Positions 7,751-16,005 of a stretch of DNA of 64,000 bases are shown here, one piece after another. The stretch's first letter is position 1; each line of letters begins with the position of its first letter. The position numbers and the translations under genes were made by a program. Source of the DNA: Palsa-870 sp039935415 (lineage in GTDB: Bacteria > Chloroflexota > Dormibacteria > Dormibacterales > Dormibacteraceae); contig JBDTKH010000028.1 in the NCBI GenBank assembly GCA_039935415.1, forward strand, positions 75,842 to 139,841, read 5' to 3'. The notes under the pieces were generated by a model that saw only the letters and a list, made by a program, of their open reading frames with translations, searched no databases and had not been told where the DNA came from.

Positions 7751-8899
7751 TTGACGGAGCGAAAGGTTCGCCTTTCGCCGAAGGCGACGGGCCGGCGCAA
7801 GCCGCTCACCCTCTACGTCTGCGGGGTGACGCCGTACGACTCCGGGCACATGGGACACGCCTTCACCTTCTCGATGTTCGACGTGCTTGTCCGCTTCGTC
7901 GAGTCGCACGGCGTTCGTGTGCGATACGTCCAGAACGTCACCGACATCGACGACCCGCTGTTCGAGCGCGCGCGGCGGGACCAGGTCGACTGGAGGATCC
8001 TGGCCGACCGCGAGACCGATGTCCACGTCCGCGACATGACCGCGCTGGGATGGCGCCCGCCCGACTTCATGCCCCGCGTGTCCGACGAGATTCCAAACAT
8101 CCTCAAGGCGGCCGGCAAGCTGCACCAAAAGGGATACGCGTACCGGACGGACGCGCTGTACTTCGACGTGAGCCGGTACCGGGGCTACGGCAAGCTGTCA
8201 CACCTGACGCGCCGGTCCATGCTGAGGAAGCTGCGCGACGAGGCCTTGCTCGGAACGGTCGGTCCGAACGCCAAGCGCGACGCCCTCGACTTTCCGCTGT
8301 GGCGGAGCTCGGCGCCCGGTGAGCCCGCATGGCCTGCCAGCTTCGGGCCGGGAAGGCCCGGGTGGCATATCGAGTGCACGGCGATGGCGATGCGATACCT
8401 GGGTGAGCAGATCGACGTCCATGGAGGGGGCCGCGACCTCAAGTTCAGTCACCACGAGTCAGAGCGGGCTCAGTCCGAATCGCTGACCGGCAAGCCTCCG
8501 TTCGTTCGCGCGTGGATGCACACCGGGATGGTCAGGTACCAGGGCCGCAAGATGAGCAAGTCGCTGGGCAACCTCGTGAAGGTGAGCCAGGCGCTTCAGC
8601 GCGCGCCCGCCGCGGCCGTCAGGCTGTACCTCGTCTCGCACCGGTACGCGAGCGACTGGGACTTCAACTGGGCCGGGCTGACGAGGGCGGCGCGCGTCAT
8701 CGAGCGAGCCCGAGCGGCGCTCAAGCACCCGAACGGACCGCCTTCAGCCGCCTTGATGAAGGAGTTCGACGCCGCGCTCGAGGACGACCTGGACACGCCG
8801 AGAGCGGTGAGGGCGTTGAGGGCCGCGATCCGCCAGAAAGACGCCGCCGCGGTTCGCTCGATGCTGGACATCCTGGTCGGGACCGCTTCGCTGACCTGA
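7751..8899 (+). CDS. MshC-like cysteine ligase (cysteinyl-tRNA synthetase superfamily)
   Basis: A class I aminoacyl-tRNA synthetase-fold protein of about 382 residues with a HIGH-type motif (CGVTPYDSGHMGHAFT), the block YVQNVTDIDDPLFERA, HGGGRDLKFSHHESERAQSE and KMSKSLGN. It ends soon after the catalytic domain and lacks the long C-terminal tRNA-binding part of CysS. The CGVTPYD and DDPLFERA wording matches MshC, which joins cysteine to GlcN-inositol in mycothiol synthesis, better than CysS (CGPTVYD). No other mycothiol gene lies in the window. The start is uncertain: TTG 7751 is the first start codon after metK, but family-like residues (LRLRVRDT) precede it, so initiation may lie near 7712 (CTG) or inside metK (ATG 7619). 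Confidence 0.75.
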   Translation: MTERKVRLSPKATGRRKPLTLYVCGVTPYDSGHMGHAFTFSMFDVLVRFVESHGVRVRYVQNVTDIDDPLFERARRDQVDWRILADRETDVHVRDMTALGWRPPDFMPRVSDEIPNILKAAGKLHQKGYAYRTDALYFDVSRYRGYGKLSHLTRRSMLRKLRDEALLGTVGPNAKRDALDFPLWRSSAPGEPAWPASFGPGRPGWHIECTAMAMRYLGEQIDVHGGGRDLKFSHHESERAQSESLTGKPPFVRAWMHTGMVRYQGRKMSKSLGNLVKVSQALQRAPAAAVRLYLVSHRYASDWDFNWAGLTRAARVIERARAALKHPNGPPSAALMKEFDAALEDDLDTPRAVRALRAAIRQKDAAAVRSMLDILVGTASLT

Positions 8900-8911
8900 C
8901 CGGACGAGGAT

Positions 8912-9217
8912 CTAGGCGACCTCCAGCGGCGCCCCGCAGTTTGGGCATTCCATTGCCTCGTCGACCTGCACCATCGTCTCGCAGACCGGACAGAGGATGT
9001 CCGTGGTCGATGATGAGGCCTCGTCTTCGGCGTCCTCCGCGGCCATCTCCGCGCTGACCAGGCCGAGGTCGAGCGCGGGCGCGCCACAGTTGAGGCACAC
9101 GTAGCCCGGCTGCGTCACGCGGTGGTCCTGGTAGGTACCGCTCCCGTCCAGGTCGACCTCGGCGAACAGGGCGCGAAACAGCCGGCCGCCGCAGCGCCGC
9201 GAACAGACGAATAGCAC
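8912..9217 (-). CDS. Zinc-ribbon hypothetical protein
   Basis: A 101-residue protein with three cysteine pairs arranged as zinc knuckles: CSRRC near the N-terminus, CLNC in the middle (YVCLNCGAPAL), and a C-terminal ribbon CPVC ... CPNCGAPLEV. An acidic linker (AEDAEDEASSS) separates the last two. No catalytic motif is visible. It is convergent with the MshC-like gene and upstream of the ABC exporter genes on the same strand. Likely a metal-binding structural or nucleic-acid-binding protein; function unknown. Confidence 0.65.
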   Translation of the reverse strand: MLFVCSRRCGGRLFRALFAEVDLDGSGTYQDHRVTQPGYVCLNCGAPALDLGLVSAEMAAEDAEDEASSSTTDILCPVCETMVQVDEAMECPNCGAPLEVA

Positions 9218-9247
9218 GCTGTCAGGTTACGAGGTAGGAGGCGCCCC

Positions 9248-10348
9248 TTACGCGATCCTCCTGCGCAGCGTCGCCGTCCCTGCGACGATCAGGACGATCA
9301 CGAACGCCAGCACGACGCTGATGTCGAGCTGGAGCGAGCCCCACGTCAGGTCGGCGCCCTTGACCATCACGTCGCGCAGGCCGTTGACCGCATAGGTGAG
9401 AGGCAAAACGTCGGAGAGCACCTGGAGCGGCTTCGGCTCGCTCGAGACGGGGAAGAGGATGCCGGAGAGCAGGAACTGAGGCACGATCACCAGCGGGATG
9501 AACTGCACCGCTTGGAACTCGGTGCGCGCGAACATGCTGAGGAAGATGCCGAGGTTGACGGCGCCGATCGCCATGAGCGCCTCGATTCCGAAGATCAGAC
9601 CTACGTTGCCGGCGTTGTGGACCTTGAGCACCGCCAGCGCAAAGATCAGCACCTCGGCTGCCTGGATCAGCGCCAGGACTGAGAACCCGAGCATGTAACC
9701 GAGCACGATCTCGCCGCGCCTCAGCGGGCTCGCCATCAATCGCTCGAGTGTGCCCAGCGACCGCTCGTTCAGGAACGAAACGATGGTGATCACGAAGACC
9801 AGAAAGAACACGATCAGGCCGATGAACGCTGCTCCGAAGTAGTCGAGCGTGTCAAAGCCGGGGCCGCCGTACATGTACGTAAGCGTCGGCTGGACGTGCA
9901 GCCCCTGGCCGGGCGCCTGTGCGGCCAGGGAGAGCAAGGCCTGCTGCAAAGCCTGGAGGACGGGCGCCGTCGTGCCGGGTTGGGAGCCTTCGAGGTGAAC
10001 TTCCGGCGTGACGGTGCCCGACTGAGCGAGCCGGCTGAAATCCACCGGGAAGACGATGTACGCGGCGAGGGAACCGTCCTTGAGCTTCGCATCGCCGTCC
10101 GAGGCGTTGATGGTTGCGGTGCTGATGACGCTCGAGCGGGCGAGCGCCGTGGCGATGGTGGCCCCGATCGGACCCTGGTCCTCGTTGGCGATGCCAACGG
10201 TCGGGATTGAGGCTGACCCTCGAATCAGGTAGCCGAGAAGCCCAAGGATCACGATCGGCGCGACAAACAGCAGGGCGAGCGTGCGGCGGTCGCGGCGAAA
10301 CTGCTGCAGGAGGCGCCTGGTGATCGCGGCGACGCGGTGGCCGCTCAC
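9248..10348 (-). CDS. ABC-2 type transporter permease
   Basis: A 366-residue permease. A TM segment near the N-terminus (LALLFVAPIVILGLLGYLI) is followed by a large extracytoplasmic domain (about 45-190), then five hydrophobic segments with the ABC-2 signature ERSLGTLERLMASPLRRGEIVLGYMLG. GTG 10348 is chosen because it overlaps the stop of the ATPase gene by 4 nt (GTGA) and matches the family N-terminus; the open frame upstream lies inside the ATPase gene. It pairs with the ATPase next to it and probably exports a drug, lipid or small hydrophobic compound; the substrate is not visible. Confidence 0.88.
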   Translation of the reverse strand: MSGHRVAAITRRLLQQFRRDRRTLALLFVAPIVILGLLGYLIRGSASIPTVGIANEDQGPIGATIATALARSSVISTATINASDGDAKLKDGSLAAYIVFPVDFSRLAQSGTVTPEVHLEGSQPGTTAPVLQALQQALLSLAAQAPGQGLHVQPTLTYMYGGPGFDTLDYFGAAFIGLIVFFLVFVITIVSFLNERSLGTLERLMASPLRRGEIVLGYMLGFSVLALIQAAEVLIFALAVLKVHNAGNVGLIFGIEALMAIGAVNLGIFLSMFARTEFQAVQFIPLVIVPQFLLSGILFPVSSEPKPLQVLSDVLPLTYAVNGLRDVMVKGADLTWGSLQLDISVVLAFVIVLIVAGTATLRRRIA

Positions 10349-11067
10349 GACGGGCTCCCGGCGCCGGCCAGCTTGAGAAAAGCGTCTTCGAGGTTCCGCG
10401 TGCCTGCCAGGGCGCGGATCTCGCTCGGCGAGCCCTCGGCAAGTACCTTGCCGTACTGGATCAGTCCCAGCCGCTGGCATCGGTCGGCCTCGTCCATCAC
10501 GTGACTGGACACGACGATCGTCGTCCCGGCTTCGGCCATCCGGCGGAAGTCCTCCCACAGCTGCACGCGAAGCTGTGGGTCCACGCCGACGGTGGGCTCG
10601 TCGAGGAGCAGTAGCTGGGGCTTGTGCACGAGCGCGCACCCGAGAGAGCATCGCGTTCGCATGCCACCGCTGAGAGTGGAGACCACCGAGTCACGCCGCT
10701 CGTAGAGGTGGACCAGCTCCAGCGCCTCCTTCACCGCGTCCCCTTCGACACCGTTGATGGCGGCGAAGAACCGAACGTTCTCCTCGACCGAAAGCCCCGG
10801 GTACAGCGCCGCCTGCTGCGTCATGTATCCGACGTGTCGCAGCGCTCCCACGTCCGGCATGCGGTGCGAGAGCACCGTGACGGTGCCCGCGTGTGCTTCG
10901 AGCAGGCCGACGAGCAGGCGGATCAGGGTCGTCTTGCCGGCGCCGTTAGGCCCGAGCAGGCCGTAGATCTCGCCTTGCCTGACCTGGAGCGTCACGCCGT
11001 CGAGGGCTTTGACCGAGCCGAACGACTTGGCAACGTTCTCGACGTCGACAGCAAATGACTCACTCAT
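10345..11067 (-). CDS. ABC transporter ATP-binding protein
   Basis: A 240-residue ATPase of the DrrA/CcmA-like group that drives ABC-2 exporters. It has Walker A GPNGAGKTTLIRLL, Q-loop YMTQQAALYPGLS, signature LSGGMRTRCSLGCALVH, Walker B LLLLDEPTVGVDP and the switch histidine in VVSSHVMDEADRC. It overlaps the TetR gene upstream by 4 nt (ATGA) and the permease downstream by 4 nt, so the three genes form one coupled operon. Confidence 0.92.
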   Translation of the reverse strand: MSESFAVDVENVAKSFGSVKALDGVTLQVRQGEIYGLLGPNGAGKTTLIRLLVGLLEAHAGTVTVLSHRMPDVGALRHVGYMTQQAALYPGLSVEENVRFFAAINGVEGDAVKEALELVHLYERRDSVVSTLSGGMRTRCSLGCALVHKPQLLLLDEPTVGVDPQLRVQLWEDFRRMAEAGTTIVVSSHVMDEADRCQRLGLIQYGKVLAEGSPSEIRALAGTRNLEDAFLKLAGAGSPS

Positions 11068-11843
11068 GCGCCATCACCCTCCTCGCGTCTCATCGCGCGC
11101 AACCAGTTATCCGCCAGTAACGTCACGGCATCCTCACCATCCATCTGAAGGTTCAGCACCCGCTCGGCCAGCGGCCTGGTGATCAGGTGAAAGAAGATCG
11201 GGCCGACAAACGACTGCAGCGCGAGGATCGGATCCATCCGGCGCAGCCGGCCCGCCTGCATCTGCGATACGACATATACGGCAAGCGTTCCCACGATGCC
11301 CCGGATCGCGTCCTGCGCCGCCTCCGCGGTGTCCGGGGCCATCGAGCTCACCTCGAACAGCAGGGTCCGCAGCATGCCCATTCGGCTCTCGCCCCCGGCG
11401 TAAACGGTCCGATAGACGGTCCTTGCGACCTCCCGCATCACGACGTCTGGAGGCTCGCCGTGCATGGTCGAGATCAGGTTGCTGACTGGGTCGAGCGGTG
11501 AGAAGGCGTGGACCAGGCTCGTGAAGAGGGCCGGCTTTCCGGGGAAGAGACGGTACAGGTTGGCGCGGGAGACACCGGCCTGCGCGGCCAGCTCGTCCAT
11601 CGAGAGGGCGGCCAGGCCATGCTCTCCAACGAGTTTCAGCGCCGCCTCCAGGATCCGTTCGCGGGCTCCGGGCTCAGGCGCGACGTCGAGCGCCTCGAGC
11701 AGCGCGTCGCGCGAGTCGAACGCTCGATAGAAGGTGGTCCGCGAGACACCCGCCGCCGCGGCGAGCTCGGCCACTGTCGGCGAACCCCCGCTTGCGATCA
11801 GGCCCCGGGCGGTGCCGAGGATTCTCTCCCTGGTCTCCGGCAA
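11064..11843 (-). CDS. TetR-family regulator with two tandem HTH domains
   Basis: A 259-residue repressor that begins with one TetR DNA-binding domain (TRERILGTARGLI ... VAELAAAAGVSRTTFYRAF, about 4-50) and continues directly into a second complete one (ARERILEAALKLVGEHG ... MDELAAQAGVSRANLYRLF, about 59-105). A single C-terminal ligand-binding/dimerisation region follows. Ordinary TetR proteins have one HTH and about 200 residues. A palindrome lies 14 nt upstream of the start codon. Being first in the operon with the exporter, it probably represses its own operon and is released by the transported compound or a relative. Confidence 0.88.
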   Translation of the reverse strand: MPETRERILGTARGLIASGGSPTVAELAAAAGVSRTTFYRAFDSRDALLEALDVAPEPGARERILEAALKLVGEHGLAALSMDELAAQAGVSRANLYRLFPGKPALFTSLVHAFSPLDPVSNLISTMHGEPPDVVMREVARTVYRTVYAGGESRMGMLRTLLFEVSSMAPDTAEAAQDAIRGIVGTLAVYVVSQMQAGRLRRMDPILALQSFVGPIFFHLITRPLAERVLNLQMDGEDAVTLLADNWLRAMRREEGDGA

Positions 11844-11853
11844 AACAGGACGA

Positions 11854-11879
11854 CACTAGACTAGACGTCTTGTCTTGTC
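11854..11879. promoter_or_regulatory. Palindromic operator for the TetR regulator
   Basis: The core is agactagac / gtcttgtct (11858-11875), an inverted repeat matching at 8 of 9 positions and centred on gacgtc. The symmetry extends outward to 10 of 13 positions (11854-11879). It lies just upstream of the TetR gene and about 70 nt from the divergent secreted-protein gene. Position and symmetry are seen; binding is inferred. Confidence 0.65.
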
Positions 11880-11949
11880 AAGTACCACGAGAATGGCACC
11901 TTAACAGGCGGGGTTCACAGGCCGAGCCAGCGCTCGTAGGGTCGCCGGC

Positions 11950-13209
11950 ATGCGCAGAACTCTTTCCGTGGCGATCGCGGTGCTGTTCGCGTTGCACCCA
12001 CAACCTGTCACCGCAGGCTCGGCCTGGGGGAGCCCCGGATACGGCGATCCACCTGGCTGGTGCACGCGGTTCTCGGACATGTGGACATCCACTGTCGTGA
12101 CCAACGACCCGCTCGTCGGCACCAACCCGGAGCGCGATACTTTCTACGGCTTTCATCCGAATCCTGGATACGACGACTGGTACGGCTACTTCTACGGCGA
12201 TTTCCGCGGCACGCCCGACGATGCCTCGGGCTGGGTGCGGCTGCTCCACGAGACATACCCGCGCCACTACTCGTGGAACCTCGCGAACAACGGCTGGGCA
12301 GTTCATGGGCACGCGAAGCAGTACATCGCCTACTACAACTGGACGTTCGGCGGCCAGTGCGGTCTCGGAGCGTACGGCAACAACTCTGCGCCTCCATACA
12401 TGGCCGACCAGTACGGCTATCCGGTCGTCGACCTCTATGTAGACGCGGTTCCGCCGTTCCCGCCACGGCCGTTCGTCACCGTCGTGACGCCGAGCTCGGT
12501 GGCTTTCACGTGGGACCCCGTGGCGGACCGCGGCGATGGCGCCGGGCGGGACTTCTTCGTGTCCGGCATCGACCACTACCTCTCGTGGCTGACGACCGGC
12601 GCTGGATCCTCGCGCCTTCAGCTTGCGTCGACGCCGGGCTCGCGTTCGGTGACGCTGTCGGGCATGAGCGCGCAGGAGACGGCGTGCTTGCACGTGCAGG
12701 CCTTCGACCGCGTGAGCAACGCGTCGCCTGAGGAGGTGGCGTGCGCGGCGCCCCTGGTGCCGCCGCCGATGCCCGCTTGGCCGGCTCCCGCGAGCACCGT
12801 CGCGGCAAATCCAACCGCGCAGGGGCTGGTCGGCCTCGACACGTGGTTCTGGCTCGCGCCACGACCTGACGTGGTCTCCGTCGGCGAGACGTATCGAGGT
12901 GTCGAGTACGTGGTGACGGCTACGGCGACGGGACCTGATTGGGATTTCGGCGACGGTGGTTCCGCCACCTATGCGGACCGGATCGGGTTCGGCCGCGCAT
13001 ACCCGCTGCAGTCTCCGGTCTCGCACACGTACCAGGCTCATCGCGAAGGCGGCTACATCGTCCAGGCGTCGATCCGCTACGCGGTCACGTGGACCGCGAT
13101 GGTGGATGGGCGGGCTTTCGGTCCTTACCCGCTCGGTGCCGTGATGCTTGCCGCGCGCCCGCTCATCTATCCTGTCGAGCAGGCGCAGCCCGAGCTGATC
13201 GCGACGTGA
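11950..13209 (+). CDS. Secreted protein with FN3-like and PKD-like domains
   Basis: A 419-residue exported protein. A signal peptide (MRRTLSVAIAVLFALHPQPV, cleavage near TAGSA) is followed by an aromatic-rich, Gly/Asn-containing N-terminal region of about 150 residues that I do not recognise. Then comes an FN3-like segment (VTPSSVAFTWDPV ... CLHVQAFDRVSN) and a PKD-like segment with the signature WDFGDGGS and HTYQ. There is no catalytic motif, sorting tail or C-terminal membrane anchor. It is divergent from the TetR/ABC operon. It is probably a cell-surface binding or adhesion protein. Confidence 0.75.
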   Translation: MRRTLSVAIAVLFALHPQPVTAGSAWGSPGYGDPPGWCTRFSDMWTSTVVTNDPLVGTNPERDTFYGFHPNPGYDDWYGYFYGDFRGTPDDASGWVRLLHETYPRHYSWNLANNGWAVHGHAKQYIAYYNWTFGGQCGLGAYGNNSAPPYMADQYGYPVVDLYVDAVPPFPPRPFVTVVTPSSVAFTWDPVADRGDGAGRDFFVSGIDHYLSWLTTGAGSSRLQLASTPGSRSVTLSGMSAQETACLHVQAFDRVSNASPEEVACAAPLVPPPMPAWPAPASTVAANPTAQGLVGLDTWFWLAPRPDVVSVGETYRGVEYVVTATATGPDWDFGDGGSATYADRIGFGRAYPLQSPVSHTYQAHREGGYIVQASIRYAVTWTAMVDGRAFGPYPLGAVMLAARPLIYPVEQAQPELIAT

Positions 13210-13212
13210 AGA

Positions 13213-13626
13213 TTACTCACCTGACCACCCGCTCACGCGCTCGATGGCCACCGCGATGACGGGGCCTGGTGGACGCGTCCGACGGTGCTGCACATACTTG
13301 GCGGCGAGAAGTTCGATACCGCGTTCGGCCTCGGCCACATCGGCGATGACGCGCGCTGTTCCGTCAACACGCACCCACCAGAGCTTGCTCCAGTCGTCGT
13401 CTTCGTAATGATCGACGAGGATCGAGACCGCGGGGTTCGCTTCGATGTTCCTCAATCGCTTGAGGTCATGGGTCGCCTTCGGTTTTGTATCGACGGCGAA
13501 GAACATTGTGTCGCCGTCCACCGCGAAGACGACGGGAACGATGTGAGGACGGCCGTCATGCGTGAGGGTGGCAAGTCGCGCCACTCGCGCGCGCGTCAGC
13601 CGCTCCCTCGCATCGCTCGAATCCAC
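13213..13626 (-). CDS. PPOX-class (pyridoxamine 5'-phosphate oxidase fold), F420-type flavoprotein
   Basis: A 137-residue split-barrel protein of the PPOX/F420-dependent group (similar to mycobacterial Rv2074-type proteins, which bind F420 or biliverdin). Visible blocks are RVARLATLTHDGRPHIVPVVF, TMFFAVDTKPKATHDLKRLRNI, NPAVSILVDHYEDDDWSKLWWVRV and a C-terminal AIERVSGWSGE. GTG 13626 gives the normal family length and avoids overlap with the divergent gene at 13687; the frame is open much further upstream, but that part is antisense to the DUF2203 gene. The cofactor is inferred from family resemblance. Confidence 0.8.
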   Translation of the reverse strand: MDSSDARERLTRARVARLATLTHDGRPHIVPVVFAVDGDTMFFAVDTKPKATHDLKRLRNIEANPAVSILVDHYEDDDWSKLWWVRVDGTARVIADVAEAERGIELLAAKYVQHRRTRPPGPVIAVAIERVSGWSGE

Positions 13627-13686
13627 GCGAGAAAGTGTGAACCGCAAACCGCGCGTGCGAACGGCTGCAGAGGCTATCGTTGACAA

Positions 13687-14091
13687 GTGCAGAGGCTTCG
13701 CACCTATACCGTCGAAGAGGCGAACAAAGAATTGCCTCGCGTGAAGCGGGTCGTCGCGCAGATCGCGGAGCTGTCGGCGCTCCTTCCAGAGCTCGAGGAC
13801 CAGGCGCGCATCGCCGAGTACGAGTCGAAGCGACCGGCGGCAGGTGCCGAAGACCGCGATCGTCACCAGCAGGCGCGCGACGCCGCGAGCGGCGCCGAGC
13901 TGGAGCTGCTCAAGGCGGTGGCGAGCCTCAACGGGATGGGCATCCAGCTCAAGGGGCCGCTCGAAGGGCTGATCGACTTTCCTTCGTATCGCGACGGCGA
14001 GCTTGTCGAGCTGTGCTGGAAGCTCGGCGAGGAACGTGTCGAGCACTGGCACTACATCGGCGAGGGCTTCGCCGGCCGGAAGAAGCTCTAG
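13687..14091 (+). CDS. DUF2203 family protein
   Basis: A 134-residue protein of the DUF2203 family, of unknown function. It starts TYTVEEANKELPRVKRVV, has a long charged helical middle, then the conserved end GIQLKGPLEGLIDFPS and LCWKLGEERVEHWHYIGEGFAGRK. Start GTG 13687 matches the family N-terminus. It is divergent from the F420-type gene and ends at a strong terminator shared with dxs. Confidence 0.85.
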   Translation: MQRLRTYTVEEANKELPRVKRVVAQIAELSALLPELEDQARIAEYESKRPAAGAEDRDRHQQARDAASGAELELLKAVASLNGMGIQLKGPLEGLIDFPSYRDGELVELCWKLGEERVEHWHYIGEGFAGRKKL

Positions 14092-14120
14092 CGTCCCGAG
14101 CGGGACGCTAGGTCTCTTTT
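14088..14120 (+). terminator. Terminator between DUF2203 and dxs
   Basis: A perfect 10-bp inverted repeat (ctagcgtccc / gggacgctag) with a 4-nt loop begins at the DUF2203 stop codon and is followed by a T-rich run (tctctttt). The other arm overlaps the dxs stop codon, so the same hairpin may also serve the convergent dxs transcript. Confidence 0.8.
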
Positions 14121-15997
14121 CGCTCAGTCGTCACGCGACCTTTGACGGCTTCGAAGACGGATTTCGCGATCCCGGCCGCGTCGAGTCCATTCTCTCGGAG
14201 GATGTCGGCACCCTTGCCGTGCGGCAAGAACTTGTCCGGCAGCGCGAGCGTCCTGACGCGACCCGCCAGGCCATGCGGCGCGAGCGCTTCGAGCACTCCA
14301 CCCCCGAAACCGCCGGTGCCCACGTTGTCCTCGACGGTGATCACCACTGGGTGGCTGCGCGCCCAATCTGTGATTCGCGAGTCGACAGGCTTGATCCACC
14401 GGGCATTGACGATGGAACACGACACGTTCTGCAGCGCGAGCCGCTCGGCCGCCTCCTTCGCCACCTCCACCATGCGCCCGACCGCGAAGATCACCGCATC
14501 GGAGCCCTTGCGCAGCTCCTCCCAGCGGCCGATGGGCAGCGGCTCGACGGGCAGGTCGGGCGTCGACGGTGCGGGGCCGCTGGGAAAGCGGATCGCGATC
14601 GGTCCATCCGATGCCAGCGCGGTCTCGAGCAGCGCGCAAAGCTCGGTCGCGTCCGCCGGTGCTGCGACCTTCATGTTGGGAATGAGGCGCAGGTAGGAGA
14701 GGTCGAAGATCCCGTGGTGGGATGAGCCGTCCGGTCCGGTCACGCCCGCGCGGTCGATCACGAACACCACCGGCAGCTTGTGCAGCGCGACGTCCATGAG
14801 CGTCTGGTCGAAGGCGCGGGCGAGGAACGTCGAGTAGATGCACACGACGGGACGCATCCCCGCCATCGCAAGACCCGCCGCGAATGTGACTGCGTGCTGC
14901 TCGCAGATGCCAACGTCGAAGAACCGGTCGGGGAACTCCTTGGCGAAATTCAGAAGCCCAGTCGACGACGCCATCGCGGCCGTGATCGCGCACACCTCGG
15001 GCCGGCCCGTCGCGGCGTTCATCAGCGCATCGCCGAAGACGTCGGTGTACTTGAGCTCGGTCGAGCGCGGCCTGCCGGTGAGCGGGTCGAATGCGGGAAC
15101 GCCGTGCAGCTTGTCGATCTCATCGTCGACGGCCGGGCCGTACCCGTGGCCCTTCTCGGTCACCACGTGCACGACTACGGGTTCGCGTAACTTTTTCGCG
15201 CGCGACAGCACCTCTTCCAGCGCGGGCTCGTCGTGGCCATTGACGATGCCCGCGTACTTGATGCCGAGGGTCTCGAAGATCGTCGACGGCTGCAGCAGCT
15301 GCTTGAGGCTTTCCTTGACTCTGTACGCGGCCTGGTCAGCCGTCGAGCCGACGAGTGGAAGGTCGCGCAGGAGTCGTGAGATGTCGTCCTTGATGCGTTC
15401 GTAACGGGGGTCGACCCTCAGTTGCGATAGGTGGCGGGCGAGACCGCCGACGGTGGGCGCGTACGAGCGTCCGTTGTCGTTGATCACGATGATGAGGTTG
15501 GGCGGCTGAAGGTGCGCGATCTGGTTGAGCGCCTCGTAGGCCATGCCGCCCGTCAGCGCGCCGTCCCCGATGACCGCGACCACGAATCCGCCGACGCGCT
15601 TGCGGAGTCGCGCCTCGGCGATGCCGAGCGCGTAGCTCAGCGAGGTCGACGCGTGGCTGTTTTCCACGAGGTCGTGCTCGGACTCCTTGCGAGACGGGTA
15701 CCCGGACATGCCCCCGGCCTGCCGCAGTCGCGCGAAGTCCTTGGCGCGGCCGGTGACGATCTTGTGCACGTACGCCTGGTGGCCGGTGTCCCACACGATG
15801 GCGTCCTTCGGGCTGTCGAAGACGCGATGCAGCGCAAATGTGAGCTCGACCACTCCAAGGTTTGGCGACAGGTGGCCGCCTGTCTTCGACGTCTGATCGA
15901 CGAGGAAGGCGCGCACCTCTTTCGCAAGGCGCAAGAGGTGAGGCTGATCGAGGGCGCGCAGGTCGGCGGGCGAGTTGATCGTCTCGAGGATGCCCAT
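14108..15997 (-). CDS. dxs: 1-deoxy-D-xylulose-5-phosphate synthase
   Basis: First enzyme of the MEP isoprenoid pathway; it condenses pyruvate and glyceraldehyde 3-phosphate using thiamine diphosphate. The 629-residue length is normal. Visible are HLSPNLGVVELTFALHRVF with the HQAYVHK block, the TPP/Mg site GDGALTGGMAYEALN with NDNGRSYAPT, the pyrimidine domain with DVGICEQHAVTFAAGLA, and a transketolase C-terminal domain. It lies 8 nt downstream of pepA on the same strand, so the two are probably co-transcribed. Confidence 0.95.
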   Translation of the reverse strand: MGILETINSPADLRALDQPHLLRLAKEVRAFLVDQTSKTGGHLSPNLGVVELTFALHRVFDSPKDAIVWDTGHQAYVHKIVTGRAKDFARLRQAGGMSGYPSRKESEHDLVENSHASTSLSYALGIAEARLRKRVGGFVVAVIGDGALTGGMAYEALNQIAHLQPPNLIIVINDNGRSYAPTVGGLARHLSQLRVDPRYERIKDDISRLLRDLPLVGSTADQAAYRVKESLKQLLQPSTIFETLGIKYAGIVNGHDEPALEEVLSRAKKLREPVVVHVVTEKGHGYGPAVDDEIDKLHGVPAFDPLTGRPRSTELKYTDVFGDALMNAATGRPEVCAITAAMASSTGLLNFAKEFPDRFFDVGICEQHAVTFAAGLAMAGMRPVVCIYSTFLARAFDQTLMDVALHKLPVVFVIDRAGVTGPDGSSHHGIFDLSYLRLIPNMKVAAPADATELCALLETALASDGPIAIRFPSGPAPSTPDLPVEPLPIGRWEELRKGSDAVIFAVGRMVEVAKEAAERLALQNVSCSIVNARWIKPVDSRITDWARSHPVVITVEDNVGTGGFGGGVLEALAPHGLAGRVRTLALPDKFLPHGKGADILRENGLDAAGIAKSVFEAVKGRVTTERKET

Positions 15998-16005
15998 CGA
16001 CTTGG

